DNA of 64,000 bases from Paraflavitalea sp. CAU 1676 (GTDB lineage: Bacteria > Bacteroidota > Bacteroidia > Chitinophagales > Chitinophagaceae). The notes beneath the pieces are model-generated. The model was not told the origin of the DNA and searched no databases. It was given only the letters and a program-made list of their open reading frames with translations. Positions 8,332-16,346 of the stretch are shown here, one piece after another. The translations under genes were made by a program, and so were the position numbers. The stretch spans positions 62,001 to 126,000 of the forward strand of contig NZ_JARHUJ010000008.1 of NCBI RefSeq assembly GCF_029223285.1, read 5' to 3'. Positions within the stretch are counted from its first letter, which is position 1. Every line of letters begins with the position of its first letter.

Positions 8332-9255
8332 TTAAAAGCACAGTGTACCTGCAGGTAGTGACCGGTTGCCCTGCAGGCCGCCGCTATGAATGGCAAGGAT
8401 CTCACTGCCGGGCTGAAAATAACCCTGTTGAATAAGGTCGTACAGGCCATACATTAGTTTTCCTGTGTATACAAAATCGGTTGGTAAACCCGTTGCCTGG
8501 TAAAGCTGGTTCATGAAGGCCAGCAGCGTATCGTTCTTGCGCGCGTAGCCGCCAAAATGATAGTCATAGATCAATTGCCACGAACTGGAGGTGCTATGCT
8601 GGCCGATCATAGACAACAGGCTGTTGTCGTCATGGTTGGCCAGCTTGAGGCTAGAGAAGCCTAGCACCTGCTGATGCGGTGCGATGCTGTTGATGATCCC
8701 GGAAAACATGGTGCCGGTACCCGCCGCGCAGGCTACGTGCGTAAAGGAAGCGGCATTTGTCAACGACAGTATCTCTGCTGCACCTTGTACACCTGCTGCA
8801 CTTTGCCCGCCTGCCGGTACGATCAGGTAATCGGGATATTGTTGCTGCAAAGTGTCTATAAGAGCTTGTTCATGCTGGAAAACGCTACGGGGCACATACT
8901 GAATTTGCATACCATAGCGTTTAGTGTCGTGCAAAGTATGAGACAGTACGGCAGGTTCTTCTCCACGTACAATGCCGATGGCTGCAAGGCCTTCCAGGTT
9001 ACAGGCTATGGCAGTAGCCACGAGGTGATTGGAATAGGCGCCACCAAAAGTGAGTATCCCTTTCTTTTGCAGTTGGAAAGCCTGCTGCAGGTGGTATTTC
9101 AGCTTGAACCATTTGTTGCCCGATAGTACAGGGTGTATGAGATCGAGGCGCAGCACGGCAACGCGAACGCCTTTATCCCTCCACTGTTCATGGGTCAAAG
9201 GCTGCACGAAAGCTTTTGCGCAATCGACTGTCCTATTTGTATCAATACTTCTCAA
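8332..9255 (-). CDS. PLP-dependent ACC deaminase / D-cysteine desulfhydrase family enzyme
   Basis: A 307-residue fold-type II pyridoxal-phosphate enzyme. The Schiff-base Lys is probably Lys48 in SGNKWFKLKYHL. The substrate or cofactor loop is GGAYSNH, and the phosphate-binding loop is ACAAGTGTMFSGII. The family includes 1-aminocyclopropane-1-carboxylate deaminase and D-cysteine desulfhydrase; sequence alone does not separate them, and D-cysteine desulfhydrase or a related D-amino acid lyase is more likely outside plant-associated bacteria. It is divergent from the nucleotidyltransferase, with an 84-base AT-rich shared promoter region. Confidence 0.8.
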   Translation of the reverse strand: MRSIDTNRTVDCAKAFVQPLTHEQWRDKGVRVAVLRLDLIHPVLSGNKWFKLKYHLQQAFQLQKKGILTFGGAYSNHLVATAIACNLEGLAAIGIVRGEEPAVLSHTLHDTKRYGMQIQYVPRSVFQHEQALIDTLQQQYPDYLIVPAGGQSAAGVQGAAEILSLTNAASFTHVACAAGTGTMFSGIINSIAPHQQVLGFSSLKLANHDDNSLLSMIGQHSTSSSWQLIYDYHFGGYARKNDTLLAFMNQLYQATGLPTDFVYTGKLMYGLYDLIQQGYFQPGSEILAIHSGGLQGNRSLPAGTLCF

Positions 9256-9339
9256 GTATGTATCAATAGCCGTTAAGATATATTTTGATCACTTATTTTT
9301 ATATATTTTCGTGCCCGAATCTTTAAAAATACGATAATA

Positions 9340-10242
9340 ATGCAACCAACCTTGTTGATCTTAGCTGCCGGTATGGCTTCCCGCTATGGAAGTATGAAAC
9401 AGATCCAGTCTTTCGGACCCGGTGGTGAAACGATCATGGACTATTCTATTTATGACGCCATCCGCGCTGGATTCAAAAAGGTAGTATTCATCATCCGCAA
9501 GGATTTTGCCGAAGACTTTAAAGCCATCGTTGAACCAAGGCTCAAAGGTCGTATCGAGATCGATTATGTATTCCAGGATTTGAAGTCTTTTACCAATGGA
9601 TATGAAATACCTGCCGATCGCAGCAAACCCTGGGGTACTGCCCATGCGGTATTGTGTGCTAAAGATGCCGTGAAGGAACCATTTGCGGTGATCAATGCCG
9701 ACGACTTCTACGGTCGCGACGCATTTGAAAAAGCGTATAAATTCCTCACTACCGATGTAAAGGCTAAAGTATGGTCTATCATCGGTTACGAATTGCTGAA
9801 GACCCTCAGCGACAACGGTACCGTAAATCGTGGCGTTTGCCAGGTTGATGCACAGGGTAACCTGTCTTCCATCGCTGAGCGTTTGAATATTGAAATGAAA
9901 GATGGCGTGATTGTTACCGAAGATACTTTTGTACCCAAGGAACTGCCCCGCGATTCCAGTGTGTCGATGAACTTCTGGTGCTTCGATCCCGCTGTGTTCG
10001 ATTATTCTCAAGAACTCTTCACTGCATTCCTGAAAGAAAGCGGTACGCAACTGAAATCGGAGTTCTTCATTCCTATCGTGGCCGACCAGTTCATTAAGGA
10101 TAAAGTGGGTGTTATTAAAGTGATCCCTACTTCTTCTGAGTGGTTTGGTGTTACTTACAAGGAAGATGCGCCTGAAGTAAAGGCTAACCTGGAGAAACTG
10201 GTGAATGCCGGTGAATATCCTCCTGCTTTGTGGACTAAATAA
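9340..10242 (+). CDS. Sugar-phosphate nucleotidyltransferase-like protein
   Basis: This 300-residue protein has the GT-A nucleotidyltransferase signature LAAGMASRYGSMKQ (8-21), where NDP-sugar pyrophosphorylases bind the NTP, and the metal-binding strand VINADDFYGRDAF. GTAHAVLCAKDAV matches the substrate loop of glucose-1-phosphate transferases. The acceptor sugar is unknown. It ends in a strong terminator and appears monocistronic. Confidence 0.82.
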   Translation: MQPTLLILAAGMASRYGSMKQIQSFGPGGETIMDYSIYDAIRAGFKKVVFIIRKDFAEDFKAIVEPRLKGRIEIDYVFQDLKSFTNGYEIPADRSKPWGTAHAVLCAKDAVKEPFAVINADDFYGRDAFEKAYKFLTTDVKAKVWSIIGYELLKTLSDNGTVNRGVCQVDAQGNLSSIAERLNIEMKDGVIVTEDTFVPKELPRDSSVSMNFWCFDPAVFDYSQELFTAFLKESGTQLKSEFFIPIVADQFIKDKVGVIKVIPTSSEWFGVTYKEDAPEVKANLEKLVNAGEYPPALWTK

Positions 10243-10264
10243 TCCTGATCATATTTTGATTGAT

Positions 10265-10297
10265 GAAAGCGCTTCCTCCGGAGGCGCTTTCTTATTT
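10265..10297 (+). terminator. Rho-independent terminator of the nucleotidyltransferase gene
   Basis: A 12-bp stem (GAAAGCGCTTCC / GGAGGCGCTTTC, one G-T pair) with a three-base loop, followed by a T-rich run. Confidence 0.8.
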
Positions 10298-10318
10298 AAT
10301 ACCCCCCCTGAAAATACA

Positions 10319-10345
10319 AAGCTCCGTCTGTTGAGGACGGAGCTT
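10319..10345 (-). terminator. Terminator of the protease / anti-sigma gene
   Basis: A perfect 10-bp stem AAGCTCCGTC / GACGGAGCTT with a 7-base loop. Read on the minus strand it is followed by TTTGTATTTTC, 30 bases beyond the stop of the protease gene. Confidence 0.75.
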
Positions 10346-10375
10346 CTATTGTCAGTACTTGAGTAAAAAAGCTGC

Positions 10376-11485
10376 TTAGTAGCGGATCACCATGAACATG
10401 CAATCTTCGATCTTTTTGATCTGCTGTATGCGGTCGAGGCCTTTGATAGAGGAGGGGAGCAGCAACTTGATACGATCTTCGTTCGTGCTGTCTTTCCTGA
10501 TCTCGTGCAGGGCCGTAAAGATGTTCCTGGTACGGCTTGAGAATACCACGCCTTCGGCTGTGGTTTGTTTGCCACTGAGGATGCCGATCACTTCACCGCT
10601 GTGGTTGAAGATGGGGCCGCCGGAGTTACCGGGGTTGGCAGAGATGGCCAACTGATAAGTAGTGGTGTCGCCGTTGTAACCTGTTTTAGCACTCAGGTAA
10701 CCTTTATTATAAACGATCTCGGTAGACGTTCTTGGGAAACCCATAGTAAATACATCTTCGCCAAGATCAGCCAGGTTCTTTTGTAAGGCGTAGGGCAGGT
10801 TCTTGATGGGTTGATAGCGGTTATCAACGATCTTGAGTACCGCGATATCGGTTTGCTTATTGACGTAGAGTGTAGAAACTTTGAAATAGTCGCCTTTGGT
10901 GTTTTGAATATAAACAGAATCTGCATTGGCAACGATGTGCGCGCTGGTTACGAGGTAACCTTTGCCATCGATCAGGAATCCGGTACCGCCGCTTTTAGGA
11001 TCGGCAGGTGGAATGAACCGGGTACTGGCTTGTCCAGTCAGTGCATTGATCTTTTTATCGGTAATTGTTTGCGTTCTTTTAATATTGGCCAGTTCACGCG
11101 ATAACAATTGTATTTCAGAAGCAGGCTTAGGTGCAAAATAGTAGGCGATGGCGCTGATGGTAAGGGCAGTGATACCGGCAATGGAAGCCGCAACGGCTAC
11201 TACACGCTGGTATTTTTTCCAAAGTTGTACCACAGTAGCGCGGGGCGCTTTTTCCTGTATGGAGCCCGTCTCGAGGAGTTCGGAATGTACATCGTGGAGG
11301 GTGGCTTTGTATTGTTTCCAATCGCTGAAGCGGTCCATTTGTTGCAGGAACATGGAATGCTCCACCACCAACTGATCTACTTCGGGATTGGTTTTGCGCA
11401 GCTGTTCAAAGAAAGCCTTTTCGTCGGCGGGCATTTCATTGTTGAGGTAGCGCTCCACGGCATCCAGTAATTGCATCTCTTCCAT
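10376..11485 (-). CDS. Membrane anti-sigma-like protein fused to a trypsin-like serine protease
   Basis: This 369-residue protein has an unusual architecture. Residues 1-93 are cytoplasmic and resemble Bacteroidota anti-sigma N-termini (ERYLNNEMPADEKAFFEQLRKTNPEV). A single membrane helix covers about 95-117, and the periplasmic part is an HtrA-like S1 protease with a complete triad: His183 (TSAHIV), Asp213 (QTDIAVL) and Ser288 (NPGNSGGPI). No PDZ domain follows. The start is set at the ATG that overlaps the sigma-factor stop (TAATG), which indicates translational coupling; an upstream in-frame ATG inside the sigma gene is less likely. Inference: the N-terminal segment binds the sigma factor, while the periplasmic protease senses or processes envelope signals. 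Confidence 0.88.
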   Translation of the reverse strand: MEEMQLLDAVERYLNNEMPADEKAFFEQLRKTNPEVDQLVVEHSMFLQQMDRFSDWKQYKATLHDVHSELLETGSIQEKAPRATVVQLWKKYQRVVAVAASIAGITALTISAIAYYFAPKPASEIQLLSRELANIKRTQTITDKKINALTGQASTRFIPPADPKSGGTGFLIDGKGYLVTSAHIVANADSVYIQNTKGDYFKVSTLYVNKQTDIAVLKIVDNRYQPIKNLPYALQKNLADLGEDVFTMGFPRTSTEIVYNKGYLSAKTGYNGDTTTYQLAISANPGNSGGPIFNHSGEVIGILSGKQTTAEGVVFSSRTRNIFTALHEIRKDSTNEDRIKLLLPSSIKGLDRIQQIKKIEDCMFMVIRY

Positions 11486-12054
11486 TACGGTGTGTTGTTT
11501 TTGTAAGCAGCGAAGAATAACTTCTTCAACCGCATTAAACATTTGTATTTCTGGTTTTTGGCATTATCGGCGTTGGTGTAGCCGAAATGGCCCGCAATGT
11601 CAAGCATATTCCTTTTCTGGATGTAGAAAGCTTCGAGCAGGCTTCGGCAGGGTTCGCCGATGTGCTGCATGGCTTTCTCCATCATCTGGAATTCAGTGTT
11701 CCTTTGTCCGTGTGCCTCTAGTTCATCTTCTACCGGAACAGTTTCACTGACGTTCTCGATATCCGATACGAACTTTTGTTGCTGTTGCAGCCGCTTCAAC
11801 CATAACCTCCTGCAAACGGAGTAGATATAGGTCTTTAACAGGCAGTTAAGCTCGAAAGTTCCGGATCGGGCTTTTTCATATAAAACGATCATGGCTTCCT
11901 GGAAAACGTCCCGTGCATCGTCGGCCGAACCATTGTTGTTGATTATCAACGTCTGCACCATATTATAGTGCTGCTTGTAAATGGTCTCAATGGCTTGCCG
12001 GTCATCTTTTGCCAGTCCTTCCAATAAAGCTATTTCCCGGGGATCTGTTTTCAC
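11485..12054 (-). CDS. ECF RNA polymerase sigma factor paired with the protease fusion
   Basis: A sigma-70 family factor of about 189 residues. Region 2 is AIETIYKQHYNMVQTLI..DARDVFQEAMIVLYEKA, and region 4 contains EFQMMEKAMQHIGEPCRSLLEAFYIQKRNMLDIAGHFGYTN (helix-turn-helix), here written across two motifs. The C-terminus is basic. A GTG at 12054 is chosen as start because it lies just before region 2 and just after an imperfect -7 element (TTAATTTG). An upstream TTG at 12141 would add a non-conserved tail. The gene shares one base with the anti-sigma/protease gene. Confidence 0.85.
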   Translation of the reverse strand: MKTDPREIALLEGLAKDDRQAIETIYKQHYNMVQTLIINNNGSADDARDVFQEAMIVLYEKARSGTFELNCLLKTYIYSVCRRLWLKRLQQQQKFVSDIENVSETVPVEDELEAHGQRNTEFQMMEKAMQHIGEPCRSLLEAFYIQKRNMLDIAGHFGYTNADNAKNQKYKCLMRLKKLFFAAYKNNTP

Positions 12055-12261
12055 GTAAACCGTATTATTAATACCCAAATTAATGAGAAGTAACCCAAAA
12101 TCGGGGCGCAAAGGCTGAATTTGGGAGATTTCGGCGCACAAAGTACTGTGTTCCTGTGGCTTAAAAAATATTTAGAATTTTTTTGAGGAGGCGGGGTTAC
12201 CTTTTTCCTGTTTCAGTATTAATCCTTAAATCATCTGTTAACAAAACAAAAAACGGTACAA

Positions 12262-12459
12262 ATGAAAAAGCTCCTGTTAGTATTGGCAATCGGCGCATTC
12301 GTAGCATCTTGCAATGACGGTGGAACTGCAACTGAAACTAAGTCTGATTCTACTGCAGCTCCTGCTCCTGCTGCTGATTCTACTGCAACTCCTGCTGACT
12401 CTACAGTTAAGGCTGCAGATTCTACTGCAACGCCTGCTGCTGACTCCACGAAGAAATAA
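12262..12459 (+). CDS. Small Ala/Ser/Thr/Asp-rich lipoprotein
   Basis: This 65-residue protein has a lipoprotein signal (MKKLLLVLAIGAFVASC, lipobox VASC, Cys17). The mature part is built almost entirely from repeats of ADSTATPA and related DST units. It should be an acylated, disordered peptide anchored in the inner or outer membrane; a Asn-Asp follows Cys17. The function is unknown. It is divergent from the ECF sigma factor, and the sigma could regulate it, but nothing in the sequence shows that directly. Confidence 0.8.
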   Translation: MKKLLLVLAIGAFVASCNDGGTATETKSDSTAAPAPAADSTATPADSTVKAADSTATPAADSTKK

Positions 12460-12491
12460 GTTTTTTTTCATATGGCAAGCAATCGTTAGAG

Positions 12492-12519
12492 GCCGTCCTG
12501 TTCCCAGGAGGGCTTTTTT
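12492..12519 (+). terminator. Terminator of the small lipoprotein gene
   Basis: A 9-bp stem with one mismatch (GCCGTCCTG / CAGGAGGGC), a TTCC loop and a run of six T residues. Confidence 0.75.
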
Positions 12520-12727
12520 CTTTTGGGACCGTCCGGGAAATTTGTAGTTGAAGACATTCCGTTGCAACCGACCGTCATGCCTGACCAGGCAAGCTGGAAA
12601 GAGCACCGTGCACGGGCGGCCAATGATTACCTAAGTGCTTATTTTGTACCGGTTTATGCCACGAGAACACCGAATATGTACCGAATGAGGCATGAATGAG
12701 GTCCGACGAAGGTTAATGCAGGGGCAT

Positions 12728-12754
12728 AAAAAAAGGCACCATTGTTATGATGCC
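12728..12754 (-). terminator. Terminator of the 38-residue lipoprotein gene
   Basis: On the minus strand an 8-bp stem (GGCATCAT / ATGGTGCC, one G-T pair) with an AACA loop is followed by seven T residues. It lies 32 bases beyond the small gene's stop. The rest of the 12520-12786 interval holds only an unsupported 40-codon open frame. Confidence 0.75.
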
Positions 12755-12786
12755 GTCCAGAAGATCAAATCTATTCGTGCTGTTGC

Positions 12787-12903
12787 TTAGCGGTAACCCG
12801 ACATGCCCTGAGTAGACTTACAGCCGCCTCTTGAAGCTGTGCAAGAAGTTACAGTAACGCCAAGTGCAACGATCAATGCGATAATAGTCAAAATCCGTTT
12901 CAT
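12787..12903 (-). CDS. 38-residue lipoprotein
   Basis: ATG to TAA encodes MKRILTIIALIVALGVTVTSC and then a 17-residue mature part, TASRGGCKSTQGMSGYR. The signal peptide has a standard lipobox (VTSC, Cys21), so the mature protein is a tiny lipidated peptide with one further Cys and a GMSGY ending. I believe that similar short lipoproteins ending in M-x-G-Y occur across Bacteroidota, but this rests on memory. It has a dedicated terminator, which supports it as a real gene. No clear -7 element was found upstream. Confidence 0.75.
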   Translation of the reverse strand: MKRILTIIALIVALGVTVTSCTASRGGCKSTQGMSGYR

Positions 12904-13240
12904 TTTTGTGGTATTTAGGTTTGAGAATAAGCCTGATGAATTGGAATTAAAGGGATGGTAACAAAACGATCATCAGGAAATTCAAAGGAGCGGATTAGGC
13001 TAAATCAAAGGACTAAATGAGTACGGAAATTGATAGGGATTGGAGAGTAGGAGGGGATCAATTGCGTTTGATGAGTCAAAGAAACAAACTAAATTCGGTT
13101 CTTGCAAGATGGGGTACAAAAAAAGATCCCTCCAAACACAATAAAACAACTTCCCTGGCACATAATTACCTGTTACATAGGTAGTAAAACATAATGGGTA
13201 AGGCTCAAAACAATTAAAATCTTACCTTTCGGCTTCGCAT
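12904..13240. other. AT-rich intergenic region without genes
   Basis: The region contains the leader of the 38-residue lipoprotein and the upstream region of mpl. A near-match -7 element (TACCTTTC, 13223-13230) precedes mpl by ten bases. No open frame or hairpin of note was seen in the rest. Confidence 0.4.
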
Positions 13241-14599
13241 ATGAAAGTACATTTTATAGCCATTGGCGGTAGCGTAATGCACCAGCTTGCCCTGGCACTC
13301 AATAGGAAAGGATATTTAGTTACAGGCAGTGATGATGAGATATTTGAACCCGCCCGGTCGAACCTGGCCAAAGCGGGCATACTCCCGGAAGCCGAAGGCT
13401 GGTTTCCTGAAAAGATTGCTGCATCAATCGACGCTATCATTTTGGGCATGCATGCCAAGGCCGATAACCCGGAACTGCTGCGCGCCCGTGAACTAGGATT
13501 GAAGATCTACTCTTTCCCTGAATACATTTACCAGGAAAGTCAGCAAAAAACGCGAGTGGTAGTAGGCGGCAGTCACGGTAAAACGACCACCACCTCCATG
13601 ATCATGCACGTGCTGAAGCAATCTGGCAAGGCTTTCGATTACCTGGTGGGGGCCCGCCTCGAAGGATTCGATCAATCGGTCAATATTACCGATGCACCGG
13701 TGGTGGTGTGCGAGGGCGACGAGTATCCTGCCAGCACCCTGGAGAAAAGACCTAAGTTCCATTTCCTGTTTCCCCATATCGCGATCCTTACCGGCATCGC
13801 CTGGGATCACATCAATGTATTTCCCACATTCGATTTTTACCTGGAGCAGTTCGTCATTTTCATCAATAAGATCGAGGCAGGCGGCATCCTTATCTATAAT
13901 GAAACGGATGCGGTACTGCGCAAACTGGTGGAAGACAACAAACGGGCAGATATACGTTATCAGCCTTACGGCGTACCTGCACACCATATACAGGATGGCG
14001 TTACCACCGTTAGTATCAACGACCAACCTACTACGCTACAGGTTTTTGGTGATCACAACCTCATGAATCTGTATGCTGCCTGGTATGCCTGTCGCGAACT
14101 GGGCGTCGATGCTACAACCTTCACGAAGGCCATTGCCACCTTTACAGGTGCAGCCAAACGCCTCGAACTGCTGGCTAAAAATGATCGTACCATCGTATAC
14201 CGCGATTTTGCGCACGCTCCTTCGAAGGTGAAAGCCACTATTGACGCTGTCAAGCAGCAATTTCCCGATCGTCAATTGATCGCCTTGCTCGAACTGCATA
14301 CGTACAGCAGCCTCAATGAACAGTTCATGACAGAATACAAAGGAGCTATGGATAAGGCCGATTCGGCGGCTGTATTTTACTCGGGCCATGCGCTCGAATT
14401 AAAACGCATGCCCCCGCTTCCCAAAGAGAAGGTCGTGGAAGGTTTCGGCAAAAAAGGGCTGGTTGTCCTTAATCAAAAGGAGGAACTGGTACAATGGTTG
14501 CAGTCACAGGCATACCAAAACGCCAATTTGCTTTTGATGAGCTCCGGTAACTATGATGGAATAGATATGCTTACATTTGCAAAAAAGGTGACCAATTAA
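13241..14599 (+). CDS. mpl: UDP-N-acetylmuramate:L-alanyl-gamma-D-glutamyl-meso-diaminopimelate ligase (Mpl)
   Basis: A 452-residue Mur ligase that re-attaches recycled murein tripeptide to UDP-MurNAc. The N-terminal Rossmann-like domain starts HFIAIGGSVMHQLALAL, the ATP P-loop is GGSHGKTTTTSM (109-120), and the central domain has VCEGDEYPAS and the Mur-ligase HIN after WD. Presence of SVMHQLA in place of the GIGMSGIA of MurC, together with EGDEY, points to Mpl rather than MurC. It is followed 16 bases later by an exonuclease gene and probably co-transcribed with it. Confidence 0.87.
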   Translation: MKVHFIAIGGSVMHQLALALNRKGYLVTGSDDEIFEPARSNLAKAGILPEAEGWFPEKIAASIDAIILGMHAKADNPELLRARELGLKIYSFPEYIYQESQQKTRVVVGGSHGKTTTTSMIMHVLKQSGKAFDYLVGARLEGFDQSVNITDAPVVVCEGDEYPASTLEKRPKFHFLFPHIAILTGIAWDHINVFPTFDFYLEQFVIFINKIEAGGILIYNETDAVLRKLVEDNKRADIRYQPYGVPAHHIQDGVTTVSINDQPTTLQVFGDHNLMNLYAAWYACRELGVDATTFTKAIATFTGAAKRLELLAKNDRTIVYRDFAHAPSKVKATIDAVKQQFPDRQLIALLELHTYSSLNEQFMTEYKGAMDKADSAAVFYSGHALELKRMPPLPKEKVVEGFGKKGLVVLNQKEELVQWLQSQAYQNANLLLMSSGNYDGIDMLTFAKKVTN

Positions 14600-14615
14600 C
14601 CCAATATCAAAATTG

Positions 14616-15383
14616 ATGTTACAATTAGCAAAGCCATTAGCGATCATTGACCTGGAAACAACAGGTATTAACCTCAGCACGGACCGTATTGTAGAGATTG
14701 CCATTGTGAAGATCCAGACGGACGGCACCAAGCAGGTAAAGCGTAAGCTGATCAATCCGGAAATACCCATTTCTGTTGTTTCGAGTGATCTGCATGGCAT
14801 TACCAATGAAATGGTAAAAGATGCCCCAACATTTAAGATGGCTGCCAACGAGATCAAGCAGTTCCTGGATAATTGTGATCTGGCCGGCTACAATTCCAAC
14901 CGTTTCGATATTCCGATGCTGGCAGAAGAGTTCCTGCGGGTTGGGCTCGATTTTGATTTCAAGGGTCGTCGCCTGGTCGATGTGCAGAAGGTGTTTCACC
15001 TGATGGAGCAACGTACCTTAAGTGCTGCCTATAAATTTTACTGTAATAAGAACCTGGAAGGGGCTCATGGCGCCGAGGCCGATGCTACAGCCACCTGGGA
15101 AGTGCTGGTAGCCCAGATCGAAAAATACCCCCAGTTGGGTAATACGGTCGAAAGCATTCTCAAAGTGATCGGCGAAGACAATACGGTTGATTTTGCCCGC
15201 CGCATGATACTGGAAAACGGTGTCGAGGTATTCAATTTCGGTAAACACAAGGGAAGGGCGGTTGCCGACGTCTTAAGGGCTGAACCCCAGTATTATGATT
15301 GGATGATGAAAGGTGATTTTCCGATGCACACCAAGCAAAAACTCACCGAGATCTTCAATAGAACCTTGTTAAAGAAGGGCTAA
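14616..15383 (+). CDS. DEDDh 3'-5' exonuclease (DNA polymerase III epsilon-like)
   Basis: A 255-residue protein with an N-terminal DnaQ-type exonuclease: Exo I IDLETTGI (Asp12, Glu14), Exo II in YNSNRFDIPML and Exo III in AHGAEADATAT. The last 60 residues (FNFGKHKGRAV..YYDWMMKGDFP) match the tail of exonuclease X-like proteins that binds or positions DNA. It is probably a stand-alone repair nuclease rather than the replicative proofreading subunit. ATG at 14616 is preferred over the TTG immediately before it. Confidence 0.85.
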   Translation: MLQLAKPLAIIDLETTGINLSTDRIVEIAIVKIQTDGTKQVKRKLINPEIPISVVSSDLHGITNEMVKDAPTFKMAANEIKQFLDNCDLAGYNSNRFDIPMLAEEFLRVGLDFDFKGRRLVDVQKVFHLMEQRTLSAAYKFYCNKNLEGAHGAEADATATWEVLVAQIEKYPQLGNTVESILKVIGEDNTVDFARRMILENGVEVFNFGKHKGRAVADVLRAEPQYYDWMMKGDFPMHTKQKLTEIFNRTLLKKG

Positions 15384-15430
15384 AATGCCTATGTGAGGAA
15401 TTTGGGCAAAAACTGCCGCCTGAATTGTCG

Positions 15431-15438
15431 TAAATTTG
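15431..15438 (+). promoter_or_regulatory. -7 element of the glycosyltransferase, TAAATTTG
   Basis: An exact TAnnTTTG match 13 bases before the TTG start, predicting a leader of under ten bases. Confidence 0.55.
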
Positions 15439-15451
15439 TGAATCTCATTGA

Positions 15452-16258
15452 TTGCCTGATTTGGATAAAATAGTAATCATACCCACTTATAATGAGAAGG
15501 AAAATATAACCCTCATTATCGACGCAATATTTGCATTGCGGCAAGGCTTCCACGTGTTGGTGATCGATGACGGTTCACCAGACGGAACAGCAGCCATTGT
15601 AAAGTCACTTCAGTTAAAATATACTGGTCAGTTATTCCTGGAAGAGCGTACCGGCAAACTCGGTTTGGGTACGGCCTATATCCACGGGTTTAAATGGTCG
15701 CTCGCGAAGGGTTATCGCTTCATCTTCGAGATGGATGCCGACTTCTCCCACAATCCCACCGATCTTCAACGTTTATATGAAGCCTGCAAGAACGGTGCTG
15801 ATGTAGCCATCGGCTCACGTTACGTAGCCGGCGGCGGCACGGTAAACTGGCCCCGCAACAGGATCCTCCTTTCTAAAGGCGGTTCGTTGTACACAAGGCT
15901 TATTACCTGGATGCCCGTTAAGGATACAACGGCAGGCTTTGTATGCTACCGTGCAGAAGTTTTGGAAGCCATCAACCTCGACCAGATACAATTCCTGGGT
16001 TATGCTTTCCAGATCGAGATGAAGTTTGCTTCCTGGAAACTCGGTTTCAAGATCAAGGAAGTGCCCATCATTTTTGAAGACCGCAAGTTCGGTGCTTCTA
16101 AGATGCACAAGGGCATTGTGAAGGAAGGTATCCTGGGTGTATTGAAGCTTCGCTGGCACAGCCTCTTCAAAGATTACCGCAACCGGGTAAAGAATACCGG
16201 TGCCCCCACTGTATTTCCTACCATGCAGGGAGAAGATCAGAAAGTAAAATGGGGATAG
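15452..16258 (+). CDS. DPM1-like polyprenol-phosphate mannosyltransferase (GT2)
   Basis: A family 2 glycosyltransferase that likely transfers mannose or another hexose from an NDP-sugar to a polyprenyl phosphate on the cytoplasmic membrane face. It has IIPTYNEKENI, LVIDDGSPDGT, the metal-binding EMDADFSHNP, and the DPM1-like C-terminal strands EVPIIFEDRKFGASKM. There is no C-terminal membrane domain, as in the soluble DPM1 class. There is no ATG before the conserved core; translation must begin at TTG 15452 or TTG 15461. The short distance from the -7 element favours the first. Confidence 0.88.
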   Translation: MPDLDKIVIIPTYNEKENITLIIDAIFALRQGFHVLVIDDGSPDGTAAIVKSLQLKYTGQLFLEERTGKLGLGTAYIHGFKWSLAKGYRFIFEMDADFSHNPTDLQRLYEACKNGADVAIGSRYVAGGGTVNWPRNRILLSKGGSLYTRLITWMPVKDTTAGFVCYRAEVLEAINLDQIQFLGYAFQIEMKFASWKLGFKIKEVPIIFEDRKFGASKMHKGIVKEGILGVLKLRWHSLFKDYRNRVKNTGAPTVFPTMQGEDQKVKWG

Positions 16259-16346
16259 CCCATAGTGCCTGCAGGCCGGGAAAGGCCATTTCCACCACTT
16301 TTCATATTTTCTAAAGCAGCTACTGGCTTCTTTATTATCTTGCTGC

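Noticed and set aside
12577-12699. A 40-codon plus-strand ORF (MPDQASWKEHRARAAND..)
   Set aside because: Protein-like composition, but only a weak GAAATTTG element upstream, no Shine-Dalgarno and no terminator of its own. Left out until conservation is shown.
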